Source: UBA4717 sp045580165
GTDB taxonomy: Bacteria > Bacillota > Clostridia > Oscillospirales > CAG-272
Assembly (NCBI GenBank): GCA_045580165.1
Contig: JAZNNG010000019.1
Location: forward strand, 77,011 to 141,010
Length of the DNA: 64,000 nt
Direction of reading: 5' to 3'
The notes beneath the pieces were generated by a model. The model made no database searches. It saw only the letters and a program-made list of their open reading frames with translations, and had not been told where the DNA came from. This document shows positions 1 through 8,594 of the stretch, piece by piece. A program made the translations under genes and the position numbers. The first letter of the stretch is position 1. The number at the start of each line of letters is the position of its first letter.

Positions 1-2857
1 GGCCTGTACGAGCATCATCCGACTCCTTAAAATATGCGAAGTTCGAGGTTGCAAAGGGCTCAAGACCGTTTTCAATACCGCCGTATTTTTCAACGAGGTT
101 TACACCTGCGGGAAGGGGATCAAGCGTCTTTGCAGGTGCAACATAAGGAGTATCGAGAACTGTCGTATTGGGTACGAGAGGTACATTCTGAAGCGGCTTT
201 TCGCTTGTGGTAACATTGATAGTCGTGGTTGTACCCTCCGGAGTTTTATCATTAACAACAAGCTCATCAGCGCTTGTAATAAGCTTTCCATCAATGTAAA
301 GATTCTCGAAATTGAACTCAAAATTGCCATCATTTTCAAGATTTATAAACGTATTCGTATAACGCTTAAATTCAATTCTTTTATCACCGACACCCGTGGG
401 CTGATTCATAATAAGATTTTTAAAGGTGAACATTTTGAGAAGCGGACCCTGGTCGCGAGAACCAAAGAATATCGGAGTATACGGACAGTCAATTGCGTAA
501 ATATTTTCAAAGACGCCGCCCTTGAACGGACCGGTTCCATAATAATTTTTGAAAATAGCTTCATCACAACGGAAAATTGAAATGTTCCTATAGGTTTCGT
601 TTCTCGCGCCGGAGAGCGAGAATATACCGCAGGTTGAACCTACGAGCATATTTTCGTATACTTCGTTTTGCCCTCCGCCGGTGAACACGTCGTCACCAAC
701 GTCCGCAAACGAATCGTGGATATACGTATCGTATGCGGAAATGAGAAAGCCGTCTGTAGAGATCTGGTTTGAGAAGATCTTTACGTTGTAAATCTCACTG
801 TTTCTTACCTCACCAAGATAGATGTGATAGAAACGGCAGTCAACCACCTTGATACCGTCTATGCGTATATTTGAGCCGTTAGTTATGTTAATGTTGTAGT
901 TTCTGGAATGAACATTATTGGTTCTTGTGTCCTCGGGGTCACGAACCATTCCGCGACCGGTGATGGTAATATCACTGCCCGCTCCGAGAATTCTCGTGTT
1001 AAGTACCGCACCGGGTGCAATATATACAGTCTTGCCGCTTGTAACGTACAATTCCTTTGTAGGCTCTTCGTGCCAGCCCTCGATCCATATAACATCAGGA
1101 TCATTCTTGTCCGGAACGTTTTCTTCCGGCGGGTCAACGAACACCGCAAGCATGGTTCTCGAGGATTCAATATCATTTCCGAGTCTAAGAACGAACTGCA
1201 TAGGCTCGTCGACATAAACGGAAATTACGTTGCCGTTTACCGTGCTGGGAAGATCCTTTATTGCAGGTATAAGAGTGTATTCGCTGAAGCTCTGATTAAC
1301 CTTGATATCAATTCTTACGGGCTCACCCTGAAATGCAAACTCCGCAAAACGGCGATATTCATCACCGTAGGGGTTTCTGGCGTCTGCATTATACTGTCTT
1401 ACCTCATTATATACGGGTATCTTGTAGGACTTATCACCCTGCGTTACGGTCACTTCGTAATCGTAGTTACGGTCGATCTGCTCGGGGTATTCGGGGTAGA
1501 TGATAAGCTCATTTTCAACTATCTCATTCCACTTTTCGCTTCCATCAGACTGAACCGTAAGACTATGTCTGTAGGATGCTTCAATAATGTAAGGGTATGC
1601 CCAATGAGTCGTGGAAACGTCCTTAAAGCCGTCGACCTCGAGGAGACCCTCAACAACCGGAGTCCTGCCAAGCGCAAGGCAGATAACCTTTACAACTTCA
1701 CTTCTCTTGATATCTCCGTCCGGATCAAAGGTAGCTCTTGTCTTACCGTTTACAATACCTGCTTTTGCTGCAGCCATTATAGGCTCGTATCTGGGATGAG
1801 ATTTGGGAACGTCACTAAAGTAAACCTCATTGTCTGCTTCGGGAATTACTCCCATATTGTATACAAGCTCAACAAACTCGGCTCTCGTTATCTTCTGGTC
1901 AGGCTTGAATTCGCCGCTATAGGAATTGAGATAGCCTTTGTTTTCAAGGTATGCGATGGCATCATAATACCAAGCACCCTGCTTTACATCTGTAAATTTG
2001 CTGGTGTACTTTCCCTTTATGCCTTCTTCGGCAGTGAGAAGTCTCATTATGATGGTACAAGCCTCGGCTCGTGTCATATTACCGTCAGGCTTAAAGGTGG
2101 TTCCGTTATCGTAGCCCTTTATAAAGGGGGCATCTGTACGGTTAGACTTAAATCTATCAATAATTGCGTTTACTGCCGCTGAGTCACTCGTTTTTTCCTC
2201 AAACGACGTTATAGCCTTGTTATCAAACTTTTGTTCTTCAGAAATATCGGGCAGAGATTTTCTGAGTTCATTTGCATAAGCGTTCGCTTTAGTGGAATCA
2301 GCAAAAAATGCTATTGAATAAAGATTGTAGTAATGATCAGTCACTTCAGAACCTGCAGCTCCGCTCCAAGCCTGTCCTTGCCAAGGGAGCACCTTGAGAT
2401 AATTGATCGAAGTATTACCGGCTTCCTTTGCAGCAGCTGCAGCTTCGGTAAGATCAAAAATCGCTACGCGATTATCTTTTGAATTGGCGAGAGTAGCAAT
2501 TCCATACTGTCTGTTCCAGTCATAAGTTCCGTCCATAGGGAATGCGATCTGGTGGGTATTCGCAACAACGTTTGTATAATATCTTACTACCGCATAATTT
2601 GCAGATTCAACGGGAATATTGACCTCAAATCCAATACCGTTAGATATTGCGGCAGTAGTAACGTACTTAAAAATCTCCCTTCCTGCATCAGGATGTTCTG
2701 TAGCAATACCATGCTTTATCCATTTATTGCCCTCAAACAACTGAACGGGAGTCAAAAGGACATCAGGTTCAACTTCCGAGGCAGAAACGGGTATTATAAC
2801 CACGCACGCCGTTACTATCATAACAAGCGTGAGAAACATTGAAATAATTTTCTTCAT
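1..2857 (-). CDS. Secreted SLH-domain protein with parallel beta-helix (GH28/GH49-like) domain, partial
   Basis: Surface protein, incomplete because the frame is still open at base 1 (952 codons visible). Residues 1-26 are a signal peptide (MKKIISMF, a hydrophobic run, then PVSAS). A domain I do not recognise runs to about 215. SLH repeats follow at about 215-425, with TRAEAC, TRAEFV and KRSEVV cores and FDPDGDI-type loops; in this family they bind secondary cell-wall polymer. From about 590 on the chain reads as a right-handed beta-helix (repeated NI.I..G.. turns). STDGF and VGDDVF near 700-720 resemble the paired acid motifs of polygalacturonase/dextranase-type hydrolases. Inference: a wall-anchored polysaccharide-degrading enzyme; the substrate is not readable. 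The start ATG has an AAAGAGAG ribosome site and its own promoter. SLH and fold calls are firm, the glycosidase class moderate. Confidence 0.85.
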   Translation of the reverse strand, partial: MKKIISMFLTLVMIVTACVVIIPVSASEVEPDVLLTPVQLFEGNKWIKHGIATEHPDAGREIFKYVTTAAISNGIGFEVNIPVESANYAVVRYYTNVVANTHQIAFPMDGTYDWNRQYGIATLANSKDNRVAIFDLTEAAAAAKEAGNTSINYLKVLPWQGQAWSGAAGSEVTDHYYNLYSIAFFADSTKANAYANELRKSLPDISEEQKFDNKAITSFEEKTSDSAAVNAIIDRFKSNRTDAPFIKGYDNGTTFKPDGNMTRAEACTIIMRLLTAEEGIKGKYTSKFTDVKQGAWYYDAIAYLENKGYLNSYSGEFKPDQKITRAEFVELVYNMGVIPEADNEVYFSDVPKSHPRYEPIMAAAKAGIVNGKTRATFDPDGDIKRSEVVKVICLALGRTPVVEGLLEVDGFKDVSTTHWAYPYIIEASYRHSLTVQSDGSEKWNEIVENELIIYPEYPEQIDRNYDYEVTVTQGDKSYKIPVYNEVRQYNADARNPYGDEYRRFAEFAFQGEPVRIDIKVNQSFSEYTLIPAIKDLPSTVNGNVISVYVDEPMQFVLRLGNDIESSRTMLAVFVDPPEENVPDKNDPDVIWIEGWHEEPTKELYVTSGKTVYIAPGAVLNTRILGAGSDITITGRGMVRDPEDTRTNNVHSRNYNINITNGSNIRIDGIKVVDCRFYHIYLGEVRNSEIYNVKIFSNQISTDGFLISAYDTYIHDSFADVGDDVFTGGGQNEVYENMLVGSTCGIFSLSGARNETYRNISIFRCDEAIFKNYYGTGPFKGGVFENIYAIDCPYTPIFFGSRDQGPLLKMFTFKNLIMNQPTGVGDKRIEFKRYTNTFINLENDGNFEFNFENLYIDGKLITSADELVVNDKTPEGTTTTINVTTSEKPLQNVPLVPNTTVLDTPYVAPAKTLDPLPAGVNLVEKYGGIENGLEPFATSNFAYFKESDDARTG

Positions 2858-2880
2858 AATTTTTCTCTCTTTCGAAAAAA

Positions 2881-2938
2881 ATTCCGCACCACAGATGCGG
2901 TACGGAATAATTGTATCATAAATCGCAAAATTTGTAAA
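2881..2938 (-). promoter_or_regulatory. Promoter and 5'-end hairpin of the SLH gene
   Basis: On the minus strand a -35 TTTACA (2933-2938) and -10 TACAAT (2910-2915) are 17 bp apart, with TG two bases before the -10. The expected start of transcription is about 2903. The first transcribed bases can fold as a CCGCA/TGCGG stem (2884-2888 with 2896-2900) followed by a T run and then the ribosome site. It looks like a terminator, but it lies at the mRNA 5' end, so it is more likely a stabilising or attenuating leader hairpin. Confidence 0.65.
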
Positions 2939-3102
2939 TGTCTTGATTTTCGAAAAAACTGTCCTTATTTTCGGAACAAATATGTAATATTTTCCTTAAA
3001 AATATCACATTTTTCCTCACTTTTGTCGCATTGCACAAATTAAGCAAAGACGTTTGTGCACAATCACAGAATTTAATAAATTTTAAGATTTTTTATTGAA
3101 AA

Positions 3103-4413
3103 TCAGAGTGCAACTCCTCGTGAAATAAGAGCTTTTCTTACCTTATTTGGCGAAAGCTCACGAGGAGTAACGTCTTCGTCGATACTGAGCTTTGCCGCAA
3201 GTCCTGCCGCTTCACCGAGCGCCATACAGATAGCCATCACGCGATAAGATGCGTGAGCGCGGTGTGTACCCGATATGCAACGGCCTGCGGTTATGAGATT
3301 TTCTACGCCAAGCGGAATTATCGCACCGTATCTGATATCGTACGGCTCAGCCATTTTCGAGTGTCCCTCTGCCTGACCGCCTCCTGCAGGGTTATGTATA
3401 TCTATAAGGAACCATGCGTTATGAACTACGGCATCATCGTAATGAAGTCCCTGCTCTACGTCTGCGTCGCACATTACGTACTCACCCATAATTCTGCGCG
3501 TTTCACGTACGCCAAGTGTATCCGCAGTGGTTTTAATAGCACAGTTTTCATAACCGGGAACATACTTTTTGAGGAAAGCAACAACCTTCTCTATCTGATC
3601 TCTGAGTTCAACCTCAGCCTTGTAAACATCATTATAGTCAAGTCCGTTGATCTCGTTCATCTGGGTTGCGTTTACGTTTCTTTCGCCGGAATAGAAGGTT
3701 CTGTGAAGTCTGACGATTGACACGTTTTTCGGAAGTATGCCATTCTTCTCGCATTCCTTGCAGAACTCGGAATACTTTTTACCGTCGGGCAGTGTTACGG
3801 GGTCACTTCCGCCAAAGCACATAATGGCGCGACTCTCGTCTACGTTACATACGGTAAACTCAAGAGTTACGGGCTGTGTTCTGCCATCAGTTTCACGTCC
3901 TACCTTATATTCGCAGCCTGCAAGGTACGCAACCGTACCGTCGCCCGTTGCGTCAATAACACGCTTTGCGTTAATCGCCTTGAGTCCCGTTGCCGTGCTT
4001 ACCACAAGTCCCGTTACTGTGTTACCGTCCATGATAACGTCGCACACCGAGGTCTGAAGCATTACCTTGACTCCGTTATCGTTTAAAAGCTTTATGAGTA
4101 TGCCCTTGGCTTCCTCTGCATCAATATGTATTTCCTTACCGTTACGCGTCTCAACCTTAAGCTCTCCCTTGTGCTCAGCCGAAAGAAGCTCGATTATCTC
4201 GTCATACATAGTACCCGAGGACACCTTGCCGAGTATCGGACTTACGTTACCGAGGGTAAGGTTTCCCCCTACTGCGCCGAAGCGCTCGAGCATAATTACA
4301 GATGCACCTGCTCTTGCCGCTGATACTGCTGCGCAAATTCCCGCAGGACCGCCGCCTGCAACGAGTACGTCAATATTTTCAATAACTTCAATCTGTCTGT
4401 TAAGTGAATACAT
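3103..4413 (-). CDS. FAD-dependent oxidoreductase (FAD_oxidored family)
   Basis: Flavoprotein of 436 residues. The N-terminal Rossmann motif VAGGGPAGICAAVSAARAG (about 16-34), followed by acidic LERFGAVGG, binds the ADP part of FAD. A second FAD-contact segment, RVIDATGDGTVAYLAG, lies near 151-166, and the C-terminal ITAGRCISGTHRAHASYRVM stretch is typical of the FAD_oxidored family that groups with fumarate-reductase-like and HdrA-like flavoproteins. The substrate cannot be read. It lies 11 bp downstream of the glycerol-1-phosphate dehydrogenase gene on the same strand, so they are probably cotranscribed and may act on related polyols or their phosphates. The ATG has a GGAGAAAGG site just upstream. 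Confidence 0.85.
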   Translation of the reverse strand: MYSLNRQIEVIENIDVLVAGGGPAGICAAVSAARAGASVIMLERFGAVGGNLTLGNVSPILGKVSSGTMYDEIIELLSAEHKGELKVETRNGKEIHIDAEEAKGILIKLLNDNGVKVMLQTSVCDVIMDGNTVTGLVVSTATGLKAINAKRVIDATGDGTVAYLAGCEYKVGRETDGRTQPVTLEFTVCNVDESRAIMCFGGSDPVTLPDGKKYSEFCKECEKNGILPKNVSIVRLHRTFYSGERNVNATQMNEINGLDYNDVYKAEVELRDQIEKVVAFLKKYVPGYENCAIKTTADTLGVRETRRIMGEYVMCDADVEQGLHYDDAVVHNAWFLIDIHNPAGGGQAEGHSKMAEPYDIRYGAIIPLGVENLITAGRCISGTHRAHASYRVMAICMALGEAAGLAAKLSIDEDVTPRELSPNKVRKALISRGVAL

Positions 4414-4424
4414 AACCTTTCTCC

Positions 4425-5726
4425 TTATATGATTTCATCAATTATTCCGAGGTCAAAGCAAAGTCTCGGGAGAACGTATTTATCTCTTATATCCTTAGCT
4501 GCCTTGAAGGTCATAGGTAAAATCTTCTCATCAACGCCTATATCGGAAAGCTGTGTCGGAAGACCGAGCTTATTCAAAAGCTTTAGGAGCTCATCGTATT
4601 CGGGAAGCTCCTCTGCGGCAATCTTCTTGATCTCGTCCCACGAGTCAATGATTTTCTTAAGTCTTGTTTTATGTGCCTGAGGATCGTATTTGCGTTCCTT
4701 CTTTTCAAGCTCTATCATCGACTCAGCGCCTCTGCCGAGGAAGGCTCTGAGCTCCTCGTTCCACTTGTCAACGTCAAAGGCTTCAACGTAAGCCGCACCT
4801 TTTTCAAAGTCGGGGGTAAATGATGTGAGCTTACCGTATATCTGAAGTGCAATAAGTGTTCCGAGAGCACATTGAATTCCATGGAATTCAACAGGTAATC
4901 CAAACTCGACACCTCTCATATCCCAGATGTGCGAGAGATAATGCTCAACACCCGATGCAGGTCTTGATACCCCCGCGAACTTCATAGCCGCACCGCAAAC
5001 CACGAGTCCTTCAAAAACCGCTTTTACCGCTTCCTTATCACCGGACAAAAGTCCGTCTGCGTTGCTTACGCACTTGTTAAGCGAGGTGCGCACAAGCTCT
5101 GCAATCTCCTCACAGTAGTACTCACCGTTTATCAGTGCGGATATTCTCCACTCGCATATCGACACGTACTTTGCGAGCATATCCCCGAGTCCCGACACCA
5201 TCATCTTAACGGGCGCTTTTGCAAGAATATCTATATCGCCCACTATGTAGTCGGCACACTTGCTGTTTACCGACATTTTGAGTCCGTCAACCGTCATTGA
5301 CGAGGTTGCGGACGCATAGCCGTCCATAGACGGTGCCGTGCCGACTATTACGTACTTTTTACCGGATACGTTTGCGACTATTTTACCGATGTCGTTTATA
5401 ACGCCAGATCCTACCGATACGATTACGTCGCAGGATTTGTCAAAATTCATTACCGCAAGTCCGACGTTTGCCTCGTCGGGCTCAAGCTCGTCTTTATTGA
5501 ATACATACTTTTTTACGTCAATACCGTGCTCTGACAGAACGTCAAACACTTTTTCGCCTGCCGCCGCGTACGTGTTTTTGTCGGCAAGCATAAATACACG
5601 CCTTGCCGAAATCTCGCCTAATATTTCAGGCAATCTATTGATTGCACCGCATTCTGCTATCACCTTTGAATCGAAGGTATGTTCCTTTGTGCAAGGACAG
5701 TTATGCGTCGAGAGATTTCCAAACAT
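4425..5726 (-). CDS. araM: sn-Glycerol-1-phosphate dehydrogenase (AraM/EgsA family)
   Basis: NAD(P)-dependent enzyme of the iron-type alcohol dehydrogenase superfamily, 433 residues, which interconverts dihydroxyacetone phosphate and sn-glycerol 1-phosphate. Visible signatures: nucleotide-binding SVGSGVINDIGK (about 104-115), then the family hallmark VGTAPSMDGYASATSSM (about 132-148), and metal-ligand histidines in VEHYLSHIWDM and FHGIQCALG. It is slightly longer than B. subtilis AraM. In Bacillus, AraM is followed by PcrB in making heptaprenylglyceryl phosphate, and its gene sits beside araL. Here a HAD-IIA (AraL-like) gene and a DeoR regulator are transcribed divergently next door. The ATG is preceded by GGAG. 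Confidence 0.88.
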   Translation of the reverse strand: MFGNLSTHNCPCTKEHTFDSKVIAECGAINRLPEILGEISARRVFMLADKNTYAAAGEKVFDVLSEHGIDVKKYVFNKDELEPDEANVGLAVMNFDKSCDVIVSVGSGVINDIGKIVANVSGKKYVIVGTAPSMDGYASATSSMTVDGLKMSVNSKCADYIVGDIDILAKAPVKMMVSGLGDMLAKYVSICEWRISALINGEYYCEEIAELVRTSLNKCVSNADGLLSGDKEAVKAVFEGLVVCGAAMKFAGVSRPASGVEHYLSHIWDMRGVEFGLPVEFHGIQCALGTLIALQIYGKLTSFTPDFEKGAAYVEAFDVDKWNEELRAFLGRGAESMIELEKKERKYDPQAHKTRLKKIIDSWDEIKKIAAEELPEYDELLKLLNKLGLPTQLSDIGVDEKILPMTFKAAKDIRDKYVLPRLCFDLGIIDEII

Positions 5727-5761
5727 TTAATTTCTCCTTATGTGATTTTCTTTCATTACAA

Positions 5762-5834
5762 ATTATACTACAAACAAGAAAAAAGTCAATATTCGAAAAT
5801 GCTATTGACAAAATAATCATTTTTTGATTATAAT
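5762..5834. promoter_or_regulatory. Back-to-back divergent promoters with a shared inverted repeat
   Basis: Plus strand: -35 TTGACA (5805-5810), -10 TATAAT (5829-5834), 18-bp spacer, driving the DeoR gene. Minus strand: -35 TTGACT (complement of 5784-5789), -10 TATAAT (complement of 5762-5767), 16-bp spacer, driving araM. Both -35 boxes are arms of an inverted repeat, GTCAATA (5785-5791) and TATTGAC (5803-5809), with 18 bp between arm centres. The repeat is a candidate operator for the adjacent DeoR protein controlling both sides; that is inference. Confidence 0.7.
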
Positions 5835-5876
5835 TATGTGTGGTTTGATCGAAATTTTGTCACAGGTGGTGATTTG

Positions 5877-6572
5877 ATGTCAAAATACAGCAGAGAAAAC
5901 CAGTACGTAGCCTTACTTGCGCTTAAGCCGCACACGGTTAAGGAACTATCCGAAAAACTATTCGTAAGCGAGCCGACCGTCAGACGTGATATTGCCGAGC
6001 TCAAAGGGCGTGATATGGTCACGAGCAAGAACGGTCTTGTTTCTCTTAAAACGAGTGCGCCGGACCAAAGAATACCGCTATTTATTCGTCACCTTGAAAA
6101 GCATGAGGAAAAGCAGCTTATTGCAAAAAAGGCCGCCGAGCTAATCGGCGACGGTAACGTAATTATGCTTGACTCCTCAACTACCGCGTTTCATATATTA
6201 CCGTATCTCGTTAAATTCAAAAACATTCTGCTTATAACCAACGGAGCAAAAACGGCTATTGAAGCTGCGTCAATGGGAATACACACCATCACGGCAGGCG
6301 GCGAGATGGCGCTCGAATCGTTTTCATATATAGGATGCGACGCGGAAGCTACCCTATCTAAATATAATGCAGACATTGCTTTTTTCTCTTGCCGCGGTGT
6401 GTCCGACGACGGTCTTGCTACCGACAATTCTATCTTTGAAAACAATATCCGCAGAATAATGATAGAAAGAGCAAAAAAAAGCTATCTGCTCTGTGACAGG
6501 AGCAAATTTGGGAAAACCTGTCTTAACACCCTCTGTAAAACCGACGAAATTGACGGTATGATAACAGAATAA
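5877..6572 (+). CDS. DeoR/GlpR-family transcriptional regulator
   Basis: Sugar-phosphate responsive repressor of 231 residues. An N-terminal winged helix (about 10-60) contains VKELSEKLFVSEPTVRRDIAEL, the DeoR recognition region. The C-terminal effector domain has the DeoRC pattern VIMLDSSTTAFHIL, LLITNGAK and TAGGEM, related to ribose-5-phosphate isomerase folds that bind sugar phosphates. The ATG at 5877 is chosen over a GTG at 5838 because AGGTGGTGA lies just upstream and the -10 box ends at 5834, leaving no room to translate from 5838. It is 13 bp from the downstream HAD phosphatase and divergent from araM, so it probably regulates both. Confidence 0.88.
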   Translation: MSKYSRENQYVALLALKPHTVKELSEKLFVSEPTVRRDIAELKGRDMVTSKNGLVSLKTSAPDQRIPLFIRHLEKHEEKQLIAKKAAELIGDGNVIMLDSSTTAFHILPYLVKFKNILLITNGAKTAIEAASMGIHTITAGGEMALESFSYIGCDAEATLSKYNADIAFFSCRGVSDDGLATDNSIFENNIRRIMIERAKKSYLLCDRSKFGKTCLNTLCKTDEIDGMITE

Positions 6573-6585
6573 CAAGGAGATCAAA

Positions 6586-7380
6586 ATGAACAGAATAAAA
6601 AACGTAAAGCTATTCTTATTTGATATGGACGGAACTTTGTATCTTGACGATAACCTGTTTGATTTCACGACCGAGCTTCTTGAAACAATTAAGAAGAACG
6701 GCGCAAGATACGTATTTATGACCAACAACTCGGCAAAAAGCACCGAGGACTACATAAAGAAGCTTGCAAAGCTCGGCATAGAGTCAACAAAAGACGATTT
6801 CGTAACGTCTGCTTACGCAACACTTCTCTATCTGAACAAGCACCACAAGGGAAAGCGCCTTTACGTCTGCGGCACAGAGTCGCTCAAGTCGGAGCTCAGA
6901 CGCGGCGGCTTTACAGTAACGGAAAGCGTTGACGAGACCGACTGCATAGTTATGGGTAACGACTGGGAGCTTAACTTCAAGAAGCTTTACGACATTTCAT
7001 ATTTGCTAACAATACGTGATATCCCATATATTGCAACGAATCCCGACTACGTATGCCCCACCGCATTCGGTTACGTGCCCGACTGCGGCAGCGTATGCGA
7101 TATGATCTATAACGCAACCAAAAAGCGTCCCATATTCATAGGCAAGCCCGAGCCTGCTATGCCGCTTCTTGCTATGGAGTATATGGGATGCTCGAAAGAA
7201 GAAACTCTCGTTGTCGGCGACAGAATTTACACAGACATTAAAAGCGGCATAAACGCCGGCACGCTCACCGCGCTCGTTATGAGTGGAGAGACCACTTACG
7301 AGGTTCTTGAAAAATCGCCCGACAAGCCCGACTACGTTTTTGAGTCGGCAAGAAAGATACTTGAGATAATTAACAATTAA
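6586..7380 (+). CDS. HAD-IIA family sugar phosphatase (AraL/NagD-like)
   Basis: Haloacid dehalogenase superfamily phosphatase, 264 residues, the usual length for the NagD/AraL group. HAD motif I is FDMDGTLYLDD (about 11-21) with the nucleophile and acid aspartates. Motif II is FMTNNSAKS. Motif III lysine is in IFIGKPEPAM, and motif IV is VVGDRIYTDIKSG. The C2 (type IIA) cap lies between motifs II and III. Characterised relatives dephosphorylate a range of sugar and glycerol phosphates, and AraL has been proposed to relieve sugar-phosphate stress. It is cotranscribed with the DeoR gene and ends at a bidirectional terminator. The exact substrate is not readable. Confidence 0.88.
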   Translation: MNRIKNVKLFLFDMDGTLYLDDNLFDFTTELLETIKKNGARYVFMTNNSAKSTEDYIKKLAKLGIESTKDDFVTSAYATLLYLNKHHKGKRLYVCGTESLKSELRRGGFTVTESVDETDCIVMGNDWELNFKKLYDISYLLTIRDIPYIATNPDYVCPTAFGYVPDCGSVCDMIYNATKKRPIFIGKPEPAMPLLAMEYMGCSKEETLVVGDRIYTDIKSGINAGTLTALVMSGETTYEVLEKSPDKPDYVFESARKILEIINN

Positions 7381-7404
7381 AAAAGAGCCAAACGGCTCTT
7401 TTTT
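7379..7404. terminator. Bidirectional intrinsic terminator
   Basis: An 11-bp stem (AAAAAAGAGCC with GGCTCTTTTTT, loop AAAC), A-rich on one side and T-rich on the other. It serves the HAD phosphatase gene ending at 7380 and the convergent gene ending at 7407. Confidence 0.9.
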
Positions 7405-7406
7405 AA

Positions 7407-8042
7407 TTAGTATTGTATTTTTGAAAAATCGCTGTAATTATCTGATTCACAGAACAAGCTATCAACGTTTTTAATAAGTGTGTGTCCGCAAACACGGCAA
7501 ACAGTATTTGTGACTTCGTTTACGTTCTCGCAGACCGCACATTCAAAGTGTGTGTCATTTTTTCTCGGAAGAACGACAACGCATTTTGCTCCGCACAAGT
7601 GAAAAACAGTATCACCGATCTTGTATAAGGTATGCGGCAACTTTTGACTTGTTTTTTCGGTATAGAACTTTTTATGAAGTTTCTTGCCATCAGGAGTGGT
7701 GGTCGTCAAGTATGTAACGTTGACATAATAAACGCCCCTGTTTCCACCGCCCGTAATGTGGGTTTCCACTTTACACTTTTCTACCACACCTACGAAAGTT
7801 TTGTCCGAGGTTTTGTGGGGGAATCCTGTTATTATAAAAGGTAATGACATAAAAATGAGTGCAAAAAATATACGTATTGCGCGGTTTTCGGGCTTAAGAA
7901 TTGCTGAAGCATTCAGATACAAGAAATATGCACAAAGCACAAACAGGACCGCGCAGATAAGTGCTCGCACATTATTCTTACGCTCGGCTTTATATGTAAA
8001 TTCTTCGAGGTCAGGGGGCAATGTGATTTTTTTATTTGTCAT
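7407..8042 (-). CDS. Membrane protein with C-terminal zinc ribbon, unknown function
   Basis: I do not recognise a named family. From the preferred start (ATG at 8042, with CCGGAG 6 bp upstream; an upstream ATG at 8081 lacks a site) the protein has 211 residues. Two hydrophobic segments (ALICAVLFVLCAYFLYL and IRIFFALIFMSLPFIITG, about 26-65) look like membrane helices. A central soluble part contains a VYYVNVTYLTTTTPDG stretch resembling DUF3592-type domains. The C terminus has a zinc-ribbon pattern, CAVC then CRVC (about 173-190). It is convergent with the HAD phosphatase gene and shares its terminator. No function is proposed. Confidence 0.7.
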   Translation of the reverse strand: MTNKKITLPPDLEEFTYKAERKNNVRALICAVLFVLCAYFLYLNASAILKPENRAIRIFFALIFMSLPFIITGFPHKTSDKTFVGVVEKCKVETHITGGGNRGVYYVNVTYLTTTTPDGKKLHKKFYTEKTSQKLPHTLYKIGDTVFHLCGAKCVVVLPRKNDTHFECAVCENVNEVTNTVCRVCGHTLIKNVDSLFCESDNYSDFSKIQY

Positions 8043-8171
8043 ATAATTCTCCGGTTTTACGTGTTGCATTTCGTGTTGCATTTTTGCTAAAAATCATTGC
8101 TTTTCGAGGTAATCATTTACCCACCGCGGCAAACAGATAACACTGTTTTCCCTTGATATATCAAGAAAAAC

Positions 8172-8204
8172 AAGCAAAAGCCTTGAAATCCAAGGCTTTT
8201 GCTT
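8172..8204 (-). terminator. Intrinsic terminator of ssrA
   Basis: Fourteen-base-pair stem (AAGCAAAAGCCTTG with CAAGGCTTTTGCTT, 5-base loop) immediately after the tmRNA 3' end. On the minus strand it is followed by GTTTTTC. Confidence 0.9.
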
Positions 8205-8205
8205 T

Positions 8206-8561
8206 TGGTGGATGCGGCGGGAATCGAACCCGCGTCCGAAAACCCCTTGATAAAGCTTTCTACGAGTGTATTCAGTCTTTTAGACTTCCCCGCTTAAACG
8301 CCGGCTGACAGGCTTCCGAGCAGGTTAGCCATTTAATGCGTGACGGATTCAATGGCGAAACCTCCGTTCACGTTCACCGCTGATTTGATGCCCCGTGTGA
8401 GCCGCGGTGCTCTCACTCGGGACAAGCGTGCGCTAAGCGCTTACGCTGCTGCTAATTCTGTATTGTTAGCGTTTAATTTTAAGTTGGAGTTTTTGAAGAG
8501 TTTCCCCAAACTCTACTCGCTTACCGTATCTCAAAATCCCCGTCGAAACCTTTACGCACCC
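8206..8561 (-). ncRNA. ssrA: Transfer-messenger RNA (tmRNA)
   Basis: One-piece tmRNA of 356 nt that rescues stalled ribosomes and tags their products. The 5' end GGGTGCG pairs with CGCATCC at the 3' end (one G-U pair), followed by an encoded ACCA. The tRNA-like domain shows AAAGGTTTCGACGGGGA near the 5' end and a T arm with GGTTCGATTCCCG near the 3' end. The best tag reading, by alignment with the B. subtilis resume position, starts at GCT and ends at TAA (8413-8442): ANNTELAAA. The resume codon is inferred. smpB lies 33 bp upstream on the same strand. Confidence 0.95.
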
Positions 8562-8594
8562 TTATATTGCGCTAACGTAAAGACAGCAAAATTA

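Noticed and set aside
908..2182. Long plus-strand reading frame of 424 codons opposite the SLH gene
   Set aside because: It is the exact codon-aligned complement of the SLH/beta-helix gene, whose protein has clear domains; no ribosome site and no recognisable motif.
5838..5876. Upstream GTG start for the DeoR gene
   Set aside because: It lies 4 bp after the -10 box, so it would be at or before the transcript start; ATG 5877 has a proper site.
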